Assembly: GCA_910588405.1 (NCBI GenBank)
Contig: CAJUPT010000057.1
Location: 1-23,335 of the forward strand
Source of the DNA: an uncultured Lachnospiraceae bacterium
GTDB lineage: Bacteria; Bacillota; Clostridia; Lachnospirales; Lachnospiraceae
DNA: 23,335 nucleotides
Direction of reading: 5' to 3'
Program-made: the position numbers and the translations under genes
Part shown: positions 20,794 to 23,335 of the stretch, in pieces
Numbering within the stretch: position 1 is the first letter of the stretch
Layout of the letters: every line of letters begins with the position of its first letter
The notes under the pieces: generated by a model
What the model was told of the DNA's origin: nothing
Seen by the model: only the letters and a program-made list of their open reading frames with translations
The model's database searches: none

Positions 20794-21666
20794 TCATTCC
20801 ATGCTTTCAAGCATCAGCGCGCTCTCCGAAAAATCCACCGTCCGCACCTCCACGTCATCGCCATTGTAGCTTCCGGCCAGGTCGTCCATCGCAGATTCCG
20901 TAATCCTTCTGGAAGCATCGGTGAAGAGCCCTAAAAATGTCTGGTCATATCTCGAAAAAGTCATTGTGAGAATTTTCCCTTTCTCATCGATTACCTCCAT
21001 CGTAATATCCGGATCATTTCCGCTATATCCCTGGCTGCCGTATTCCACCCGGTCAACAGGGCTGTCTAACAGCTTACATTCCTCCGCCTTTTTTTTCGCA
21101 AGCTCCGCATATACGCCGTAATTCTTTTCCAGCGACGCGTCATAATCCAGGGAAGGATTTGCGTTCAGATGCCTGCTGTGACAGATATCGAACAGTTCTC
21201 CTGTCACCGCGTCCACCATAAACGTCCATCTCGTACTCTCAGGCGTCTGATTTTTCTCAAACAGAACATCGCCCGACCAGAACGCCCGCGGGAAGGTTAT
21301 GGTTCCCGGATTATACATCATGTATACATAAGCACCTTTCAAATCCAGCCCATAAATATTTTTCAGATAATCCGTACCCTTTTTTGCCGCTTCCTCCATT
21401 GTTAAATCCACGTCTCCGGGCGTCCCGGTATTCAGGCTGTCCATGCTCACTTGATAATTGACTTCCTCTTTGCTTCCCTCCGTTCCTTTCGTCTCCGTCA
21501 ATGACGCCGTCCGGCTGTCGGGAACCTGGTAATTGGTGGAAACCGCCTCCAATCGTCCGCTTTTCGCCTGCGCGGCCGCTTCCGCCGCCAGGCTGAACAG
21601 GATCGTGGTCGCGCCGATCAGGGCACAGGCCGCCGCCGTCATTTTCAACATGTTTTTTCGTCTCAT
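20794..21666 (-). CDS. Exported PepSY-like protein of unknown function
   Basis: 290 residues. A signal peptide is evident: a basic start (MRRKNMLK), a hydrophobic core and a likely cleavage at AEA/AAQ near residue 31. A Ser/Thr/Glu-rich linker follows, then two segments with PepSY-like features, LTMEEAAKKGTDYLKNIYGL (about 88-107) and RWTFMVDAVTGELFDI (about 146-161). YpeB/PepSY-type proteins often inhibit or regulate extracytoplasmic enzymes. The ATG at 21666 has AGGAGG 9 nt upstream. It lies 104 nt downstream of a sensor kinase gene on the same strand, so it may be a target or an accessory sensor of that kinase. Molecular function is unknown. Confidence 0.75.
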   Translation of the reverse strand: MRRKNMLKMTAAACALIGATTILFSLAAEAAAQAKSGRLEAVSTNYQVPDSRTASLTETKGTEGSKEEVNYQVSMDSLNTGTPGDVDLTMEEAAKKGTDYLKNIYGLDLKGAYVYMMYNPGTITFPRAFWSGDVLFEKNQTPESTRWTFMVDAVTGELFDICHSRHLNANPSLDYDASLEKNYGVYAELAKKKAEECKLLDSPVDRVEYGSQGYSGNDPDITMEVIDEKGKILTMTFSRYDQTFLGLFTDASRRITESAMDDLAGSYNGDDVEVRTVDFSESALMLESME

Positions 21667-21770
21667 TCTTCAGTTCCTCCTTCCGAATAATTTAGATTGT
21701 CAGACACTACCCGGGTGCTTTTGACAGATTCATCATAAAACCGCTCCGTCTCAAAACCATATCGGAGTTG

Positions 21771-23180
21771 TTAAAACTTTGTAAAATATAGCCTCACGAC
21801 CGTCCCCTTCCCCGGTTCGGAAACAAAGGTCATCTCCCCATGGTGAAGCCGGACAATGCTCTCGCAAATGGAAAGCCCAAGCCCCGCCCCGCCCGCGGCG
21901 CGGCTGCGGGCCTTATCCACACGGTAAAAAGCGTCCTTGATATGCCCGATCTGATCTGGCTCCATGCCGATCCCATGATCCTCCACCTCCACCACGGCGC
22001 CTGTTTCCTTTAGCCAGGCAGAGACCCGTATTTCTCCTCCCGGCCGGCTGGCCTTCATCCCATTGTCGATCAGGTTGTTGAGCAAAATCAAAAGCTGCTC
22101 CATATTTCCCCGTATCGAAAAATCCCGGACCGCCCCGTAAGACAGGCGGAGTCCCTTTTCTTCCGCCTTTACCCGCATCACCCCTGCGGACTGTTCAAAC
22201 AGCGCAACCACGGAACAGTCCTCCGCCTCCGGCTCATCCTCACTGTGCTTCAGCAGCGCCAGTTTCAGCAGCTGGTTGGCCATATTTTGAAGCCTGCCGC
22301 ATTCTGACATAATAAACCGGGTGCATTCGTAGCGTTCCTCTTCCGATATCAGCGCTTTCTGCATATACTCGGCATATCCGTAAATCGCCGTCAGCGGAAT
22401 CCGCAGTTCATGGGAAAAATTGTCTACAAACTGCTGTTTCTGTTCCGCAGTCTCCCGAAGCTGCCGAATCTGGGTTTCAACCTGCTCCGCCATCAGATTA
22501 AAACTGCAGGCCACGCCGGCCACTTCATCCTTTCCCCGTACGGGAAGCCTGCTTCCGTAATCTCCCTTGGCGATCCTGGCGGAGGCGCCGGAAATCTGCC
22601 TTAACGGCCGGAAGATCAGGTTCAGGAACTGAAAAAGGAAAAAAGCCATCACAAACATCATCACGGCGCCCATCAGAAACAGCAGATTTTTCGTATGCCG
22701 CCATGAAGAGAAGGTGTCCGTTAAGTCTCCGACATACAGCAGCCCGTAATCCTGCCAGGGAGCCGGAAAGCTGCCGTAAACGAAGAGCACAGGAAAGGGT
22801 TCGTCTTCCATATAAACGATCCGCTCCTGCTTCCACTCCGTATCCGGTGGAATCTCCGTATTCCCTGCCGGCATCGGATCGGCGCTTTTATAAATCCATT
22901 TTCCGGAACATGCCACCGCAAGCCCGCCGTCCTTTCCCTGCAGATACCTGGAGTAAGAGCGCATGAGCTGCGCCATATTCTCCTTTGCCAGACTCCCCCG
23001 CTGCTCCAGGGCCTGCATATCCTTAATCAGGGACGAGGCTATGACATAATGCTCCGCCAGACACCTCTCCCTGTCCGCGGATAGCTTATCGTTTAATATA
23101 ACGGTAGAGACAATCAGAATCATGGAATTGAGAAATACCAGAAACAGAATCAACATTGCGAAAAAAGTCCGCCGTTTCAT
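21771..23180 (-). CDS. Two-component sensor histidine kinase
   Basis: 469-residue membrane kinase (start ATG 23180, GGAGG 7 nt upstream, preferred over 23219). TM1 covers about residues 5-29, then an extracytoplasmic sensor region of about 135 residues, TM2 about 166-189, and a HAMP linker (FRPLRQISGASARIAKGDYGSRLPV). The phospho-acceptor is His257 in NFSHELRIPLTAI. The ATPase has an N box (NNLIDNGMKA, Asn373), G1 DHGIG (401-405) and G2 GGAGLGL (430-436). It is an EnvZ/BaeS-like architecture. No response-regulator gene is seen between it and the window edge, and the downstream gene is an exported PepSY-like protein. The signal sensed is unknown. Confidence 0.96.
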   Translation of the reverse strand: MKRRTFFAMLILFLVFLNSMILIVSTVILNDKLSADRERCLAEHYVIASSLIKDMQALEQRGSLAKENMAQLMRSYSRYLQGKDGGLAVACSGKWIYKSADPMPAGNTEIPPDTEWKQERIVYMEDEPFPVLFVYGSFPAPWQDYGLLYVGDLTDTFSSWRHTKNLLFLMGAVMMFVMAFFLFQFLNLIFRPLRQISGASARIAKGDYGSRLPVRGKDEVAGVACSFNLMAEQVETQIRQLRETAEQKQQFVDNFSHELRIPLTAIYGYAEYMQKALISEEERYECTRFIMSECGRLQNMANQLLKLALLKHSEDEPEAEDCSVVALFEQSAGVMRVKAEEKGLRLSYGAVRDFSIRGNMEQLLILLNNLIDNGMKASRPGGEIRVSAWLKETGAVVEVEDHGIGMEPDQIGHIKDAFYRVDKARSRAAGGAGLGLSICESIVRLHHGEMTFVSEPGKGTVVRLYFTKF

Positions 23181-23217
23181 TCCCGAACCTCCATTATAGT
23201 TCCGCAACTCCCCTTCC

Positions 23218-23322
23218 AAGCCCCTTTGAACTGGGAGAATTTCCAGCCACTAAAGTGTCTGTAAATCTTCTCGGGGCTTTTGCAATGAGCACTTAGGGTC
23301 TGTCCTTTAGACCCTTACGTGC
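23218..23322. repeat. Structured element upstream of the sensor kinase gene
   Basis: AAGCCCC (23218-23224) pairs with GGGGCTT (23273-23279), followed on the plus strand by TT, and encloses CTGGGA/TTCCAG (23231-23236, 23241-23246). A second hairpin pairs GCAC..AGGGTCT with AGACCCT...GTGC (23289-23322). Reading frames across it on the minus strand are either closed or lack start signals, so it is not the end of a response-regulator gene. It resembles dispersed intergenic sequence I recall from Lachnospiraceae. Confidence 0.5.
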
Positions 23323-23335
23323 GATGCATACAAAA

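Noticed and set aside
23181..23335. 3' end of a response regulator gene before the kinase
   Set aside because: Minus-strand frames here are interrupted or lack the typical winged-helix ending; hairpins explain the stretch better.

Overview
The window looks like a chromosomal segment from a gut-type Lachnospiraceae bacterium (Clostridia; Enterocloster/Hungatella/Blautia-like). This is inferred from the YlxM-Ffh-S16-KhpA order, the Rpn-family protein, the pyrrolysine-free MttB homologue, the mix of ATG/TTG starts with strong AGGAGG-type ribosome binding sites, and several hairpin elements whose sequences I recall as common in this family. No rRNA, tRNA, CRISPR array, prophage or intact insertion sequence is visible.

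Left part (1-4700). A translation and secretion operon reads leftwards from a near-consensus promoter: ylxM, ffh, rpsP, khpA. It is preceded by an unrecognised membrane-anchored or exported protein and a CysB-type LysR regulator, also leftward. A hairpin repeat lies just past khpA.

Middle (4700-13100). An Rpn-type nuclease gene broken by an internal deletion is followed by a rightward two-gene ABC-2 exporter operon. Next comes a structured intergenic element, then a leftward trio: a CocE/NonD S15-type hydrolase, an internally deleted methyltransferase relic and a GNAT acetyltransferase. Further right are a RelB/DinJ-type antitoxin with a VapC-type PIN toxin, and a small Xre regulator paired with a NYN/PIN7-like nuclease. 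A perfect 17-nt palindrome sits at the promoter of that last pair.

Right part (13100-20640). This is the most interesting region. A leftward set (10-TM DMT/EamA transporter, APH/choline-kinase-like phosphotransferase, MttB-family methyltransferase) is divergent from a rightward set (a second DMT transporter with a C-terminal winged-helix-like domain, a 36-residue single-span membrane protein, and a two-TM membrane-anchored AraC regulator). The kinase plus DMT permease resembles the LicA/LicB choline uptake logic, and MttB-family proteins demethylate quaternary amines. I therefore infer a quaternary-amine acquisition and processing locus with an unusual membrane-based control unit.

Right edge (20640-23335). 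Back-to-back terminators and a second copy of the left-edge hairpin are followed by a leftward sensor histidine kinase and an exported PepSY-like protein. No response regulator is visible. The last ~120 nt hold another structured, apparently non-coding element.
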